From NCBI RefSeq assembly GCF_003116815.1, contig NZ_QDKQ01000019.1, positions 1 through 50,799 of the forward strand: 50,799 bases of DNA. Reading direction: 5' to 3'. Source of the DNA: Caulobacter endophyticus (lineage in GTDB: Bacteria > Pseudomonadota > Alphaproteobacteria > Caulobacterales > Caulobacteraceae). Below the pieces are notes generated by a model. It was not told the origin of the DNA. It was given only the letters and a program-made list of their open reading frames with translations, and ran no database searches. Position numbers and translations under genes: made by a program. Position 1 is the first letter of the stretch. The number at the start of each line of letters is the position of its first letter. Shown here one piece after another: positions 25,873-38,584 of this stretch.

Positions 25873-26541
25873 ATGAGTACCGCTTTGACGCCGACCAGGG
25901 TCGGCTCGCTGGCCGCGGATCAGGCCGTCCTTCTGGAACGCGATGGCTATCTGCTGCTGCGCGGCGCCGTGCCCGCGCCCTGGCGCGATCTGCTGCGCGC
26001 GGCCTTCGACACGGGCGTCGGGACCGGCGAGCAATGGGTCGCCCCCAAGGCGTCCGGCTGGCGCCACGCCCTGGTCGACCTGGATCCGACAGTGCGCGAG
26101 ACCTGCCGACTGCCGGTCCTGCTGGCGACGGCGGCGCAAATTCTGGGCGGCGCCTTCTTCCTGGCCCAGATCGAGGGCCGCGAGCCCCTGCCGGGCGGCG
26201 GCCACCAACCCCTGCACCGCGACGGCGCGGGCCTGCGCGCCGCCTCGGCAATGGTCTTTCTCGACGACTATGGCCCGGCCAACGGCGCCACCCGGGTCGT
26301 CCCCCGCCCCCTCGATCTGGGCAAGCCAGACGAGGCCTTGTCCCTGACCCTGGCGGGCGGCGCCGGCGACATCTTGGTGTTCGACGCCGACCTGCTGCAC
26401 GGCGCCACCCGCAACGTCTCGGGCGCACGACGGCGCTCGCTGCTGCTGAACTTCCTGCCCGAAAGCGCCCGGGCCGGCGAGGACGCCTATCGCGCCGTCC
26501 GCAACGTGCGCATGGACAACGGCGAGGTCTTCACCCCCTAA
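25873..26541 (+). CDS. Phytanoyl-CoA dioxygenase (PhyH)-like protein
   Basis: A 222-residue non-haem iron oxygenase-like protein. The metal-binding H115-x-D117 is in 'QPLHRDGAG', the distal H176 in 'DADLLHGATRN', and R187 follows for 2-oxoglutarate. Other family features are 'RDGYLLLRGAVP' at the N-terminus and 'SAMVFLDDYGPANGATRVVPRPL'. These enzymes hydroxylate small molecules such as fatty acyl or amino-acid derivatives. The substrate is unknown. ATG 25873 was chosen because the sequence upstream in frame is not protein-like. Divergent from the SDR gene, with which it may share a substrate. Confidence 0.78.
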   Translation: MSTALTPTRVGSLAADQAVLLERDGYLLLRGAVPAPWRDLLRAAFDTGVGTGEQWVAPKASGWRHALVDLDPTVRETCRLPVLLATAAQILGGAFFLAQIEGREPLPGGGHQPLHRDGAGLRAASAMVFLDDYGPANGATRVVPRPLDLGKPDEALSLTLAGGAGDILVFDADLLHGATRNVSGARRRSLLLNFLPESARAGEDAYRAVRNVRMDNGEVFTP

Positions 26542-26611
26542 GCCAACAGGCTTGGCCGTTCTAGCGCATGCGCCATAGCCCTCTGGCGCGCTCATGCGTT
26601 AGAACGTCGCC

Positions 26612-27229
26612 ATGAAAGCCCTGCCTAACATCCTGACCTCCGCCCGCCTGGTCATCGCTCTCTTCATGTTCGTGGCCTTGGCGGCCGCCGCCGGCGGCGT
26701 GCCGTGGTTCAGCGAACAGCTGACGGCCGACCAGCAGTTCTCGCTGCAGCGCTGGGCGTTCTGGGCCTTCGCGATCGCCGCGATCACCGACTTCTTCGAC
26801 GGCTGGCTGGCCCGCAAGCTCGACGCGGTCAGTATCTGGGGCGCGATCCTCGATCCCATCGGTGACAAGATCCTGGTCTGCGGCGCCCTCCTGGGCCTGA
26901 TGGCCCTGGGTCCCAACCCGCTGGTCATCCTGCCCGCCGGCCTGATCCTGTTCCGGGAATTCGCCGTCAGCGCCCTGCGCGAGGTCGGCGCCGGCAAGGG
27001 GATCAAGCTGCCCGTCACCCTTCTGGCCAAGTGGAAGACCACCCTGCAACTGGTGGCCATCGGCGGCGAACTGGTCGTGGTCTCCTGGGGCGCCTTCGAC
27101 CTGCCGCAGGACCCCGCCTTCATCGAGCCGGTCTCCTTTGCCGTCCACGGCCTGCTCTGGATCGCCGCTATCGTCACCCTGATCACCGGCGCCCAATACT
27201 GGGAAGCCGCCCGCAAGGCCCTGGCCTGA
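26612..27229 (+). CDS. pgsA: CDP-diacylglycerol-glycerol-3-phosphate 3-phosphatidyltransferase
   Basis: A 205-residue membrane enzyme making phosphatidylglycerol phosphate. The CDP-alcohol phosphotransferase signature D-x2-DG-x2-AR-x8-G-x3-D-x3-D is intact: D60, D63, G64, A67, R68, G77, D81 and D85 in 'TDFFDGWLARKL' and 'WGAILDPIGDK'. About five hydrophobic segments and an N-terminal 'LPNILTSARLVI' are typical. It is the acidic-phospholipid synthase needed for the cytoplasmic membrane. In many alphaproteobacteria it lies close to uvrC; here about 6.5 kb separates them. Confidence 0.94.
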   Translation: MKALPNILTSARLVIALFMFVALAAAAGGVPWFSEQLTADQQFSLQRWAFWAFAIAAITDFFDGWLARKLDAVSIWGAILDPIGDKILVCGALLGLMALGPNPLVILPAGLILFREFAVSALREVGAGKGIKLPVTLLAKWKTTLQLVAIGGELVVVSWGAFDLPQDPAFIEPVSFAVHGLLWIAAIVTLITGAQYWEAARKALA

Positions 27230-27314
27230 ACCAACCCAACCTGAGCGTCGCCGTAAATCCGACACACGCATAGAGCGACATCGTTCTCCCAAGGTCAGGC
27301 GGGGAGCGGCGCCA

Positions 27315-28361
27315 ATGCGTGGCGTGCTGTGGTCGTGTCTCGTCCTTTTCCTCGCCCTCGCGCCGCTGGCCGCGCGGGCAGAGGGCCGGCTGGTCGATTT
27401 CGAGGTCGCCTCGAAACGCTTCGACGGCGCCAAGGTCGGGGTCTCGCCGGTCCGCAAGGTCACGGCCTATCTGCCCGACGGCTACGGGGCCGGGACCCGG
27501 CGCTATCCGGTCGTCTACTTCCTGCCCAACCTGTTCGACGGCCACCGCGCTATCTTCGAGCGCGATGGCGCCAAGGCGGCGCTCGACCGGGCGATCGCCG
27601 CTGGGACGGTCCCGCCGCTGATCCTAGTCTCGGCCGACTTCTCCACGCCCGCCGGCAGCTCGTTCTACGCCACCTCGCCGGTGACCGGCGACTGGACGGG
27701 CTTTCTGGCCAAGGATCTGGTGGACGCCGTCGACGGCCGCTTCCGCACCCTGCCCCGCGCCGAGGCGCGCGGCCTGCTCGGCGACCGCATGGGCGGCTAT
27801 GGCGCGATCCGCACGGCCATGGTGGCGCCCGGCGTGTTCGGCTCGGTCTACGCCCTGCACCCCGTGGGCACGGGCGTTGGCCTGCAGACCATGAACTCGC
27901 GTCCCAATTTCGAGCGGCTGGCTCGTGCAAGGTCGCTGGACGACCTGGGCGACGACGGCTTCTCGCGGGTGTTCCTGGGGATGTACCAGGCCTTCCTGCC
28001 CAATCCGGACAAGCCCCCGTTCTATGTCGACCTGCCCGCCAGCGGTCATGGCGAGACCCTCGCAACCGATCCGGTGCTGACGGCGAAACTGCAGAACGCC
28101 TTCCTGCTCGACCGCCTGCTGCTGGTCCACGCCGCCGAGCTCAAGCGCCTGCGCGGGCTGATGTTCGACTGGGGCCGCTTCGACGGCAACGCCGACCACG
28201 TGGTCTCCAACCGCGCCTTCGCAGGCCTGCTGGAGGAGCTGGGCGTGCCCAACGAGGCCGAGGAGTACCGCGGCTGGTGGGGCGAGCGGCACTGGACCCA
28301 GGGCGGCCGCGTCGAAACCCGCGCCCTGCCCTTCTTCGCCAGGACGCTGGCGTTCGATTAG
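27315..28361 (+). CDS. Exported esterase-fold protein lacking the catalytic serine
   Basis: A 348-residue alpha/beta-hydrolase of the esterase D/antigen 85-like type with a signal peptide (residues 1-22, ALAPLAARA). The fold is visible in 'KVTAYLPDGYGAGTRRYPVVYFLPNLFDG' and 'GYGAIRTAMVAPGVFGSVYALHP'. The nucleophile elbow reads G-D-R158-M-G-G-Y-G-A instead of G-x-S-M-G-G, so arginine (CGC, 27786-27788) replaces the serine. AGC would need only one base change. A late 'ERHW' could be the histidine. Either a pseudoenzyme or a sequencing or recent mutation event. GGGGAG before ATG 27315 supports the start. Confidence 0.75.
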   Translation: MRGVLWSCLVLFLALAPLAARAEGRLVDFEVASKRFDGAKVGVSPVRKVTAYLPDGYGAGTRRYPVVYFLPNLFDGHRAIFERDGAKAALDRAIAAGTVPPLILVSADFSTPAGSSFYATSPVTGDWTGFLAKDLVDAVDGRFRTLPRAEARGLLGDRMGGYGAIRTAMVAPGVFGSVYALHPVGTGVGLQTMNSRPNFERLARARSLDDLGDDGFSRVFLGMYQAFLPNPDKPPFYVDLPASGHGETLATDPVLTAKLQNAFLLDRLLLVHAAELKRLRGLMFDWGRFDGNADHVVSNRAFAGLLEELGVPNEAEEYRGWWGERHWTQGGRVETRALPFFARTLAFD

Positions 28362-28376
28362 GGTGAGCCTTCAAGA

Positions 28377-28507
28377 ACCTCCTCCTATGGGGGAGGCGGC
28401 CGAAGGCCGGTGGGGGGACGTTTTCAGTTGGTAGGGAGCGGAGAGGTTCGCAAAGACTTCCCCCACCGATCGCTACGCGATCGCCTCCCCCACAGGGGGA
28501 GGTTCCT
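28377..28507. repeat. Intergenic palindromic repeat, copy 2
   Basis: About 131 bp of nested inverted repeats between the esterase-like gene and a minus-strand small gene. The left part CTCCTATGGGGGAG is followed by a GGCCGAAGGCC hairpin and GGGGGGACG. The right part ACTTCCCCCACC is followed by GATCGCTACGCGATC and CTCCCCCACAGGGGGAG. The order of blocks is the same as at 109-238 and 34690-34823. It may also act as a transcription terminator for the esterase-like gene. Confidence 0.78.
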
Positions 28508-28518
28508 GAAGAGACGTC

Positions 28519-28665
28519 CTACTCCCCCGCGATGATCTCTTCGCCGTCATCCTCTTCCGAAGGGCCGTACATCAGCCATTCGCTGTCGGGCCGGTCTTCA
28601 CCGCCGGCTCGCTCGGCCTGCATCATCAGGGCCAGCCAGCGCGTCCCCGTCATCCGCAACACCAT
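28519..28665 (-). CDS. Small acidic protein, 48 residues
   Basis: ATG 28665 on the minus strand opens a 48-residue frame ending in TAG. The protein starts 'MVLRMTGTRWLALMMQAER' (amphipathic helix) and ends with an acidic tail 'MYGPSEEDDGEEIIAGE'. A GGAGG 6 bases before the ATG (CTGGAGGCGATC) is the strongest reason to call it a gene. No family is recognised. The next gene upstream on the same strand also encodes a small protein. Confidence 0.6.
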   Translation of the reverse strand: MVLRMTGTRWLALMMQAERAGGEDRPDSEWLMYGPSEEDDGEEIIAGE

Positions 28666-28752
28666 GATCGCCTCCAGGACTCAAGGTCGCTATTGAGATT
28701 GACTCGCAATAACGACCTGATCAAGACGATTTCGATGCGTAAGGTTCCTCAG

Positions 28753-28828
28753 AAACGCGCGGTCGCCGCCGACCTCCTACAAGCGCGCGCTCGCCGCCGA
28801 CCTTTTAGAAGCGCGCGGTCGCCGCGCG
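28753..28828. repeat. 28-bp tandem repeat at the end of a small gene
   Basis: Two full units at 28753-28780 and 28781-28808 differ at a few positions (AAACGCGCGGTCGCCGCC... then AAGCGCGCGCTCGCCGCC...). A third partial unit, AAGCGCGCGGTCGCCGC, starts at 28809. The third unit is the last codons of the 68-residue gene on the minus strand, so the first two are copies lying beyond its stop. This looks like a local duplication by slippage. Confidence 0.75.
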
Positions 28829-29005
28829 ACGCGCCATCAGCACGCGCTCGCGCCGGCGCGAGGCCTCGCGCTCCAGGTGCGGCGCAACCTCGGCGGCGCG
28901 GCGACGTTCTTCCGGCGTCCCGCTGACATCCAGGCGGCGCACGTTGTTCAGCAGTTGCGCCAGTTCGGCGTCCTTCAGATTGGGGATACGGTCGATCAAC
29001 GTCAT
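28805..29005 (-). CDS. Small hypothetical protein next to tandem repeat
   Basis: A 66-residue protein (68 if GTG 29011 is the start). The N-terminal half is a helix 'LIDRIPNLKDAELAQLLNNVRRL' and the C-terminal half is Arg- and Ala-rich ('RRRAAEVAPHLEREASRRRERV'). No membrane segment. It reads like a small coiled-coil or nucleic-acid-binding protein, but no family is recognised. The stop lies inside the 28-bp tandem repeat, whose upstream units would encode an extended Arg/Ala-rich tail if the stop were absent. Confidence 0.6.
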   Translation of the reverse strand: MTLIDRIPNLKDAELAQLLNNVRRLDVSGTPEERRRAAEVAPHLEREASRRRERVLMARRAATARF

Positions 29006-29011
29006 GGCCAC

Positions 29012-29283
29012 GTTCCACTCAATTCAGCGATGTCGATAACCACAACGCCCGAAGAGCTTCAAAGGTCATGCTTGGCGGTCAAAAAATAAAATGCCGATAT
29101 ATCGCTTGCATGTAATTTGGCGACGGACTAAAAGCTCCCCATCGAATTCGCTGCCGCTCGATCTGCTATTCCATGCTTCTTTGATGAAGAAGCGCCGGGC
29201 CAGCCTCCGACCTCCAACGAAATTGATCGCTTCTCGGCCTACGTCGCGAGGCGCCCTGCACTACGATCTAAAGGACTACCCCA
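29012..29283 (+). promoter_or_regulatory. Long leader region upstream of the cold-shock gene
   Basis: A 272-bp stretch with no convincing gene, including an AT-rich patch at 29080-29120 (AAAAAATAAAATGC, ATATATCGCTTGCATG) unlike the GC-rich surroundings. It probably contains the promoter and a long 5' untranslated leader for the cold-shock gene at 29284. Such leaders often act as temperature-sensitive RNA structures; no specific structure was confirmed by eye. Confidence 0.4.
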
Positions 29284-29493
29284 ATGGCTATCGGCACCGT
29301 GAAATGGTTCAACGGCACCAAGGGCTTCGGCTTCATCCAGCCTGACGACGGCGGCAACGACGTCTTCGTTCACATCTCGGCCGTCGAGCGCGCCGGCATG
29401 ACCTCGCTGAACGAAGGCCAGAAGGTCAGCTACGAGCTGGAACAGGACCGCCGCAGCGGCAAGGTCTCGGCCGGCCAGCTGCAGTCGGCCTAA
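29284..29493 (+). CDS. Cold-shock protein, CspA family
   Basis: A 69-residue cold-shock domain protein. '[30 protein letters not shown]' contains both RNA-binding motifs, RNP1 (KGFGFI) and RNP2 (VFVHI). It binds single-stranded RNA and DNA and melts mRNA structure. It is a single domain of normal length. Caulobacter has several paralogues; which one this is cannot be told from sequence. A strong terminator follows 28 bp after the stop. Confidence 0.95.
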   Translation: MAIGTVKWFNGTKGFGFIQPDDGGNDVFVHISAVERAGMTSLNEGQKVSYELEQDRRSGKVSAGQLQSA

Positions 29494-29520
29494 AAGCCGC
29501 GCTGTTCAAGCGACCCGCGA

Positions 29521-29552
29521 ACGGGCCGGCCTCGCGCCGGCCCGTTTTGCAT
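29521..29552 (+). terminator. Intrinsic terminator after the cold-shock gene
   Basis: ACGGGCCGGC-CTCGC-GCCGGCCCGT forms a perfect 10-bp stem with a 5-nt loop, followed by TTTGCATTTT. It lies 28 bp after the stop of the cold-shock gene. Confidence 0.9.
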
Positions 29553-29644
29553 TTTCGGGCCCTGTTTTGTTCGGGCGCGCCATTGGGTGGACGCCGCCGG
29601 CCGCCAAGCCTAGGTTCGCGCCGTTCGATCACCTGCGGCCCCAC

Positions 29645-30829
29645 ATGCGTCCGATCCGCCTCGCCCTCGCCGCCCTCGCCCTGCTGGCCCTGACCGCTTG
29701 CGGCTCGGTCTCGCGCGACGCCTTCAAGGCCAGCGACCTCGCCGGGCCGCCGCCATCGGGCCTGTCGGACATTCGTTTCAACGCCAGCGACGGCGCCGCC
29801 GGCATCCGCTTCGCAGACGCCGCCCGCACCCGCGCCCGCAACCAGCAGACATTCGACGTCCTGGCCCTGTCGGGCGGCGGCTCCAACGGCGCCTATGGCG
29901 CGGGCGTCATCACCGGCTGGAGCAAGACCGGCGAACGGCCCGAGTTCGACATCGTCACCGGCGTCTCCACGGGCGCGCTCACCGCCCCCTTCGCATTCCT
30001 GGGCTCCACCTGGGATGAGCGCCTGGCCGAGGTCTATACCGGCGAGGCCGCCGACCGGATCCTGCAGCCGCGCGGCCTGGGCGTGCTGTTCCATCCCAGC
30101 TTCTATGACAGCCGGGCGCTGAGCGGCCTCGTCGACAAGTACGCCGACGCCAACATGATGCAGGCCATCGCCGCCGAGCACCGCCGTGGACGCCGCCTGC
30201 TGATCGCCACCACCAACCTGGACACCGAGGAGACGGTGATCTGGGACATGGGCGCCATCGCCTCCAAGGGCGACGAGGCCTCGCGCGAGCTGTTCCGCGA
30301 CGTGCTGGTGGCCTCGGCCAGCATTCCCGGCGTCTTCCCGCCTTCCCTGATCCAGGTCGAGGGCCACGGCCGGCGGCTGTCGGAGATGCATGTCGACGGC
30401 AGCGTCACCATCCCGTTCTTCGTCGCGCCGGAGTCGCTGCTGCTATGGACCGCCGATCGCGGCACGGCCAAGCCCGGCCGGATCTTCGTGGTCGTCAATG
30501 GCCAGATCGGCGGCGTGTTCGGCTTCACCAAGGGCGGCGCCCTGTCGATCGTCGGCCGCTCGTGGCAGACCATGAGCAAGGCCCTGATCCGCACCCACCT
30601 GGCCGCCAGCGCCAGCTTCGCCCAGCGCAACGGCGGCCAGCTGTTCTACAGCGCCATTCCCGACGCCGCCGAGGCCGACACCTCGGGTCTCGACTTCGCC
30701 GCCGACAACCGCAAGGCCCTGTTCCGCATGGGCTACGACCGCGCCGTCGCCGGCTGGGCCTGGAGCGTCGCGGCCGCCCCCGCCGAGCCTCCGCACGTCC
30801 CCGCGCCGCCCGCCAAGAGCGGACGCTGA
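29645..30829 (+). CDS. Patatin-like phospholipase lipoprotein
   Basis: A 394-residue lipoprotein (lipobox LTAC near residue 19) with a patatin domain. The oxyanion motif 'LALSGGGSNGAYGAG' is at about 73-87, the nucleophile S108 in G-V-S-T-G, and the dyad aspartate D251 in 'HVDGSV'. Patatins hydrolyse acyl lipids with a Ser-Asp dyad. The lipid substrate and the membrane in which it sits are unknown. ATG 29645 was chosen because it starts the signal peptide directly; the frame is open farther upstream. Confidence 0.9.
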   Translation: MRPIRLALAALALLALTACGSVSRDAFKASDLAGPPPSGLSDIRFNASDGAAGIRFADAARTRARNQQTFDVLALSGGGSNGAYGAGVITGWSKTGERPEFDIVTGVSTGALTAPFAFLGSTWDERLAEVYTGEAADRILQPRGLGVLFHPSFYDSRALSGLVDKYADANMMQAIAAEHRRGRRLLIATTNLDTEETVIWDMGAIASKGDEASRELFRDVLVASASIPGVFPPSLIQVEGHGRRLSEMHVDGSVTIPFFVAPESLLLWTADRGTAKPGRIFVVVNGQIGGVFGFTKGGALSIVGRSWQTMSKALIRTHLAASASFAQRNGGQLFYSAIPDAAEADTSGLDFAADNRKALFRMGYDRAVAGWAWSVAAAPAEPPHVPAPPAKSGR

Positions 30830-30843
30830 AGCCGCAGCCCGCA

Positions 30844-31173
30844 ATGACCCCCTCCACCCCCTACCCTGATGGCCACGACGCCCTGATCGACAGCCTTGAA
30901 GTCGATTTCGCCGCCAGGACCGTGCGCCTGCGCGTCCAAGTCTATCCCGAGCCTATTCACGCCGCCGAACGTATGACCATGACCCTGGACTTCAGCGGGG
31001 TGGCCAGCTTCGTGAGCACAGCCGACCTGCGTGAACTCGCCGAAAACGCCAGCGCCGGCCACGTCAATCACTGGCATCTCGCCGAGGGGCCGGGAGCGTC
31101 GCACATCTACCTCGTAGAGGGCTACATCACCGTGACCGCAGAGGCCGCGCCAGCCCTCGCGCCCGCCATCTAA
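30844..31173 (+). CDS. Hypothetical protein, 109 residues
   Basis: A 109-residue soluble protein with an alternating hydrophobic pattern ('ALIDSLEVDFAARTVRLRVQVYP', 'MTMTLDFSGVASFVST') typical of small beta-sheet proteins with an immunoglobulin-like or immunity-protein-like feel, then 'GHVNHWHLAEGPGASHIYLVEGYITV'. No family is recognised. It lies 14 bp downstream of the patatin-like gene, so the two are probably co-transcribed. Confidence 0.65.
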   Translation: MTPSTPYPDGHDALIDSLEVDFAARTVRLRVQVYPEPIHAAERMTMTLDFSGVASFVSTADLRELAENASAGHVNHWHLAEGPGASHIYLVEGYITVTAEAAPALAPAI

Positions 31174-31319
31174 GCCACACCGCTAACAGCGCTTTTCCAG
31201 TCTCCCCGACTCTGGGGTTGCGCCCGCCTGACTCCGTCTCTAAAGGGGCGGCTTAACCTGCAAGATGGTCGACAGCGGGCGCGCGGATGTGCGCGACCGT
31301 GTCTTTGCGCGAGTTAGCC

Positions 31320-34613
<3,294 letters not shown>

Positions 34614-34640
34614 GTCCTGGCTCGCCTTTCGAGACAGTCA

Positions 34641-34671
34641 AAGCCGCCCGGAGCGATCCGGGCGGCTTTTT
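34641..34671 (+). terminator. Intrinsic terminator after carB
   Basis: AAGCCGCCCGGA-GCGA-TCCGGGCGGCTT forms a 12-bp stem with a 4-nt loop followed by TTTTT, starting 28 bp after the carB stop. Confidence 0.93.
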
Positions 34672-34689
34672 CGTTGGCCGCCCTTGAAA

Positions 34690-34823
34690 ATCCTCCCCCT
34701 GAAGGGAGAGGCAGCCCGGAGGGCCGGAGGGGGAAGTTCCTGATGAGGTCAGTTCCTCCCCAAAGGCAGCAAGCACTTCCCCCTCAGTCGCTCCGCGACA
34801 GCTCCCCCTTCAGGGGGAGCATC
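34690..34823. repeat. Intergenic palindromic repeat, copy 3
   Basis: About 134 bp with the same block order as copies at 109-238 and 28377-28507: CTCCCCCTGAAGGGAGAG, a GCCCGGAGGGC hairpin, GGAGGGGGAAG, a variable centre of about 45 bp, ACTTCCCCCTC, a GTCGCTCCGCGAC hairpin and CTCCCCCTTCAGGGGGAG. It lies just after the carB terminator. No coding frame inside. Confidence 0.8.
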
Positions 34824-35303
34824 TTGAGAGCCCCCAAACCCAAAGAAACGCCCCTTCTCGCCCTCTCCATCTTGACACAGGCGTCACCCACGGCCATTTG
34901 CCGACTCAAGGATTTGCCACGCAGCTGATTTGACATCGATCGGGCCGCCAACGCACAGCGCGCGCCCTGCTTGAAACAGGATGTCATCCTCGCAGCGACA
35001 GGTCCCAGCGGTCGTCGGTCCGAAAGATCGACGTTCATGAACGCCGCGCTCGAAGCCGCCGCCCTCCGCTCCTCTTTGCGCGGAGCGTTACCCCGTGGCT
35101 TTTCGTGCGTTAGTTCACAGAACGTCGAAAATTTTTTCGCCGATCCTGCTGGTAACCTGGAACACCTGCGCAGCGGGGTCCTAACCCTTGAGGAAGCAGT
35201 CGAAGGCCCGAACTCGCGAGGATCGCGGAAGGCCAAGACATGTTGAGGCATTCTCGGCCCGTCCCCCGCCGCAAAGGGGCCGGCGCCGATTTCGGAGAGC
35301 TTG
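34824..35303 (+). promoter_or_regulatory. 480-bp non-coding region upstream of rpoD
   Basis: No convincing gene occurs between the repeat and rpoD. Two TTGACA-like boxes are visible (34874-34879 and 34931-34936) and a CTTGAA at 34970-34975 followed 12 bases later by CCTCGC, which weakly resembles a heat-shock sigma-32 promoter. A second CTTGAG lies at 35188. At least one rpoD promoter must lie here; which box is used cannot be decided by eye. An AT-rich stretch GAAAATTTTTTC is at 35128-35139. Confidence 0.35.
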
Positions 35304-37259
<1,956 letters not shown>

Positions 37260-37268
37260 TCCAACGAC

Positions 37269-37299
37269 AAACGCCCCGATCCAGGATCGGGGCGTTTTT
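37269..37299 (+). terminator. Intrinsic terminator after rpoD
   Basis: AAACGCCCCGATCC-A-GGATCGGGGCGTTTTT is a long GC stem with flanking A and T runs, so it can work on both strands. It starts 10 bp after the rpoD stop and lies immediately downstream of the minus-strand small gene. Confidence 0.92.
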
Positions 37300-37303
37300 C
37301 TTG

Positions 37304-37492
37304 TCAGCTGTTCTTCGTGTCGCGGCCGTCCGGCTCTCTGGCCACGCCCTTGAACGCCCCCTCGCTGGACTTTCGCTCCATGAACCGGCCGGAGCGCTCG
37401 TCGCGCTTCTGCCAGTCGCCGTTCGAATGTTGAAACTGGGTGCGAGCCGTCACCGCGCCCCGCCGAAATCCGTTACCCGAATTCGTGGCCAT
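37304..37492 (-). CDS. Small basic hypothetical protein
   Basis: A 62-residue hydrophilic, Arg/Lys/Ser-rich protein ('RTQFQHSNGDWQKRDERSGRFMERKSSEGAFKGVARE') without membrane segments. GGAGG 6 bases upstream of ATG 37492 supports the gene. Small proteins of this composition occur in alphaproteobacteria without known function. It is convergent with rpoD and shares its terminator. Confidence 0.65.
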   Translation of the reverse strand: MATNSGNGFRRGAVTARTQFQHSNGDWQKRDERSGRFMERKSSEGAFKGVAREPDGRDTKNS

Positions 37493-37583
37493 GGGCCCCT
37501 CCAATGCAGGAACATATTGGCAACATTCTCGAAGAATCGCAGGTTCGTCAAGGGCCTCGCTCGGCGGCTGTTCTTGAGCGAGG

Positions 37584-37608
37584 AAAAAGGGGCGACCGAA
37601 GCCGCCCC
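37584..37608 (-). terminator. Intrinsic terminator after the low-complexity secreted protein gene
   Basis: On the minus strand, GGGGCGGCTTCGGTCGCCCC forms a GC stem with a short loop followed by TTTTTCCT, beginning 25 bp after the stop at 37634. Confidence 0.85.
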
Positions 37609-37633
37609 TCCCAGTTCGACGGAGCGAGCCGGC

Positions 37634-38485
37634 CTAGTTGTTGCCGGTCTTGACGTCGGCCGAGCCGGCGCCGTTCGCCGAACCCGAGACGCCGCTGCGC
37701 GAGGCCGAGCCCGACAGGCCCAGCGAGCCGGATTGGCCGGCCCCGCCCTTGCTGGTCGAGGCGCTGGACGAGCCCGAACCGTTGGCCGAGCCCGAGGTGC
37801 CGTCGCGGCTGATCGAGCCGGCTCCGGTCAGGGCGCCGTCGCCGGTCGCGTCTGTCGAGGCGGCCGCATCGCGGGCGGAACCTGCGGCGTTGCGGGCGAT
37901 GCTGGTCGCTCGGCCAGCCGCGCCCGCAGCCCGGTCACGCGCCGAACCGGCGGCGCCCTGGGCGCGGGTGGCAGCGTTCGAGGCGGCACCCGAGGCCGTC
38001 GAGGTCAGGCCGCTCGCATCGGGCATGCCGACCGAACCCGCGCCGGAGCCCGAACCGGCCAGTGCGCCGGTCAGCTGGCCGGCTGTCGCCGAAGCCGAGC
38101 CGGAACCTTCGGCCGAGCCGTCAGCCTTGGTGCTCGAAGCGGTGTTACGAGCCGTCGAGGCCGCGCCTTCGGCGGCGCCGCGGATGCGGCCGGCGGCGTC
38201 GCGGGCCTTGCCGCGCACGGTCGAGGTCGTCTCGCCGGCCCGGTCGCGGATCCGGCTGGCGCCGCCGCGGACGCTCGAGCCCAGGCCGCTGGTGTCGGGT
38301 GCGGTCAGGCCGCCGCCCAGGCCGCCGGCGCCGCCCAGCTGCCCACCCAGCCCACCCATGCCGCCCGTGAGGCCGCCGGTCAGTCCGCCGCCGCCCGAGC
38401 CGCCCAGGATCTGGGCCTGGGCCAGCGGCGCGGTCAGCAGGACAGCGGCCGAAGCGGCGGTGACGAGAAACGAGATCTTACGCAT
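37634..38485 (-). CDS. Secreted Ala/Gly/Ser-rich low-complexity protein
   Basis: A 283-residue protein with a signal peptide (MRKISFLVTAASAAVLLTAP, cleaved near AQAQ). The mature chain is a Gly-rich stretch ('GGSGGGGLTGGLTGGMGGLGG') then quasi-repeats of Ala, Gly, Ser and charged residues such as 'AASNAATRAQGAAGSARDRA', resembling LEA-like or spacer sequences of surface proteins. No enzyme motif is seen. The composition suggests a flexible envelope component. It lies 99 bp downstream of the S8 protease on the same strand and has its own terminator. Confidence 0.75.
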   Translation of the reverse strand: MRKISFLVTAASAAVLLTAPLAQAQILGGSGGGGLTGGLTGGMGGLGGQLGGAGGLGGGLTAPDTSGLGSSVRGGASRIRDRAGETTSTVRGKARDAAGRIRGAAEGAASTARNTASSTKADGSAEGSGSASATAGQLTGALAGSGSGAGSVGMPDASGLTSTASGAASNAATRAQGAAGSARDRAAGAAGRATSIARNAAGSARDAAASTDATGDGALTGAGSISRDGTSGSANGSGSSSASTSKGGAGQSGSLGLSGSASRSGVSGSANGAGSADVKTGNN

Positions 38486-38584
38486 GGGACGTCTCCTGGA
38501 GGTCATTTCGCGGGGCGTCTTTTTCGCCTCCTGACCCGTCCAACGACGCCGCCTCCGGCTTTCTTCCATCGCCGCCGAATTTTT

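Noticed and set aside
29091..29345. 84-residue frame overlapping the start of the cold-shock gene
   Set aside because: It runs through an AT-rich leader and into another frame of a clear cold-shock protein, with no protein-like sequence.
34971..35246. Plus-strand frame of 91 residues upstream of rpoD
   Set aside because: No ribosome binding site, mixed third-position composition and no recognisable pattern. The region more likely holds the rpoD promoter.
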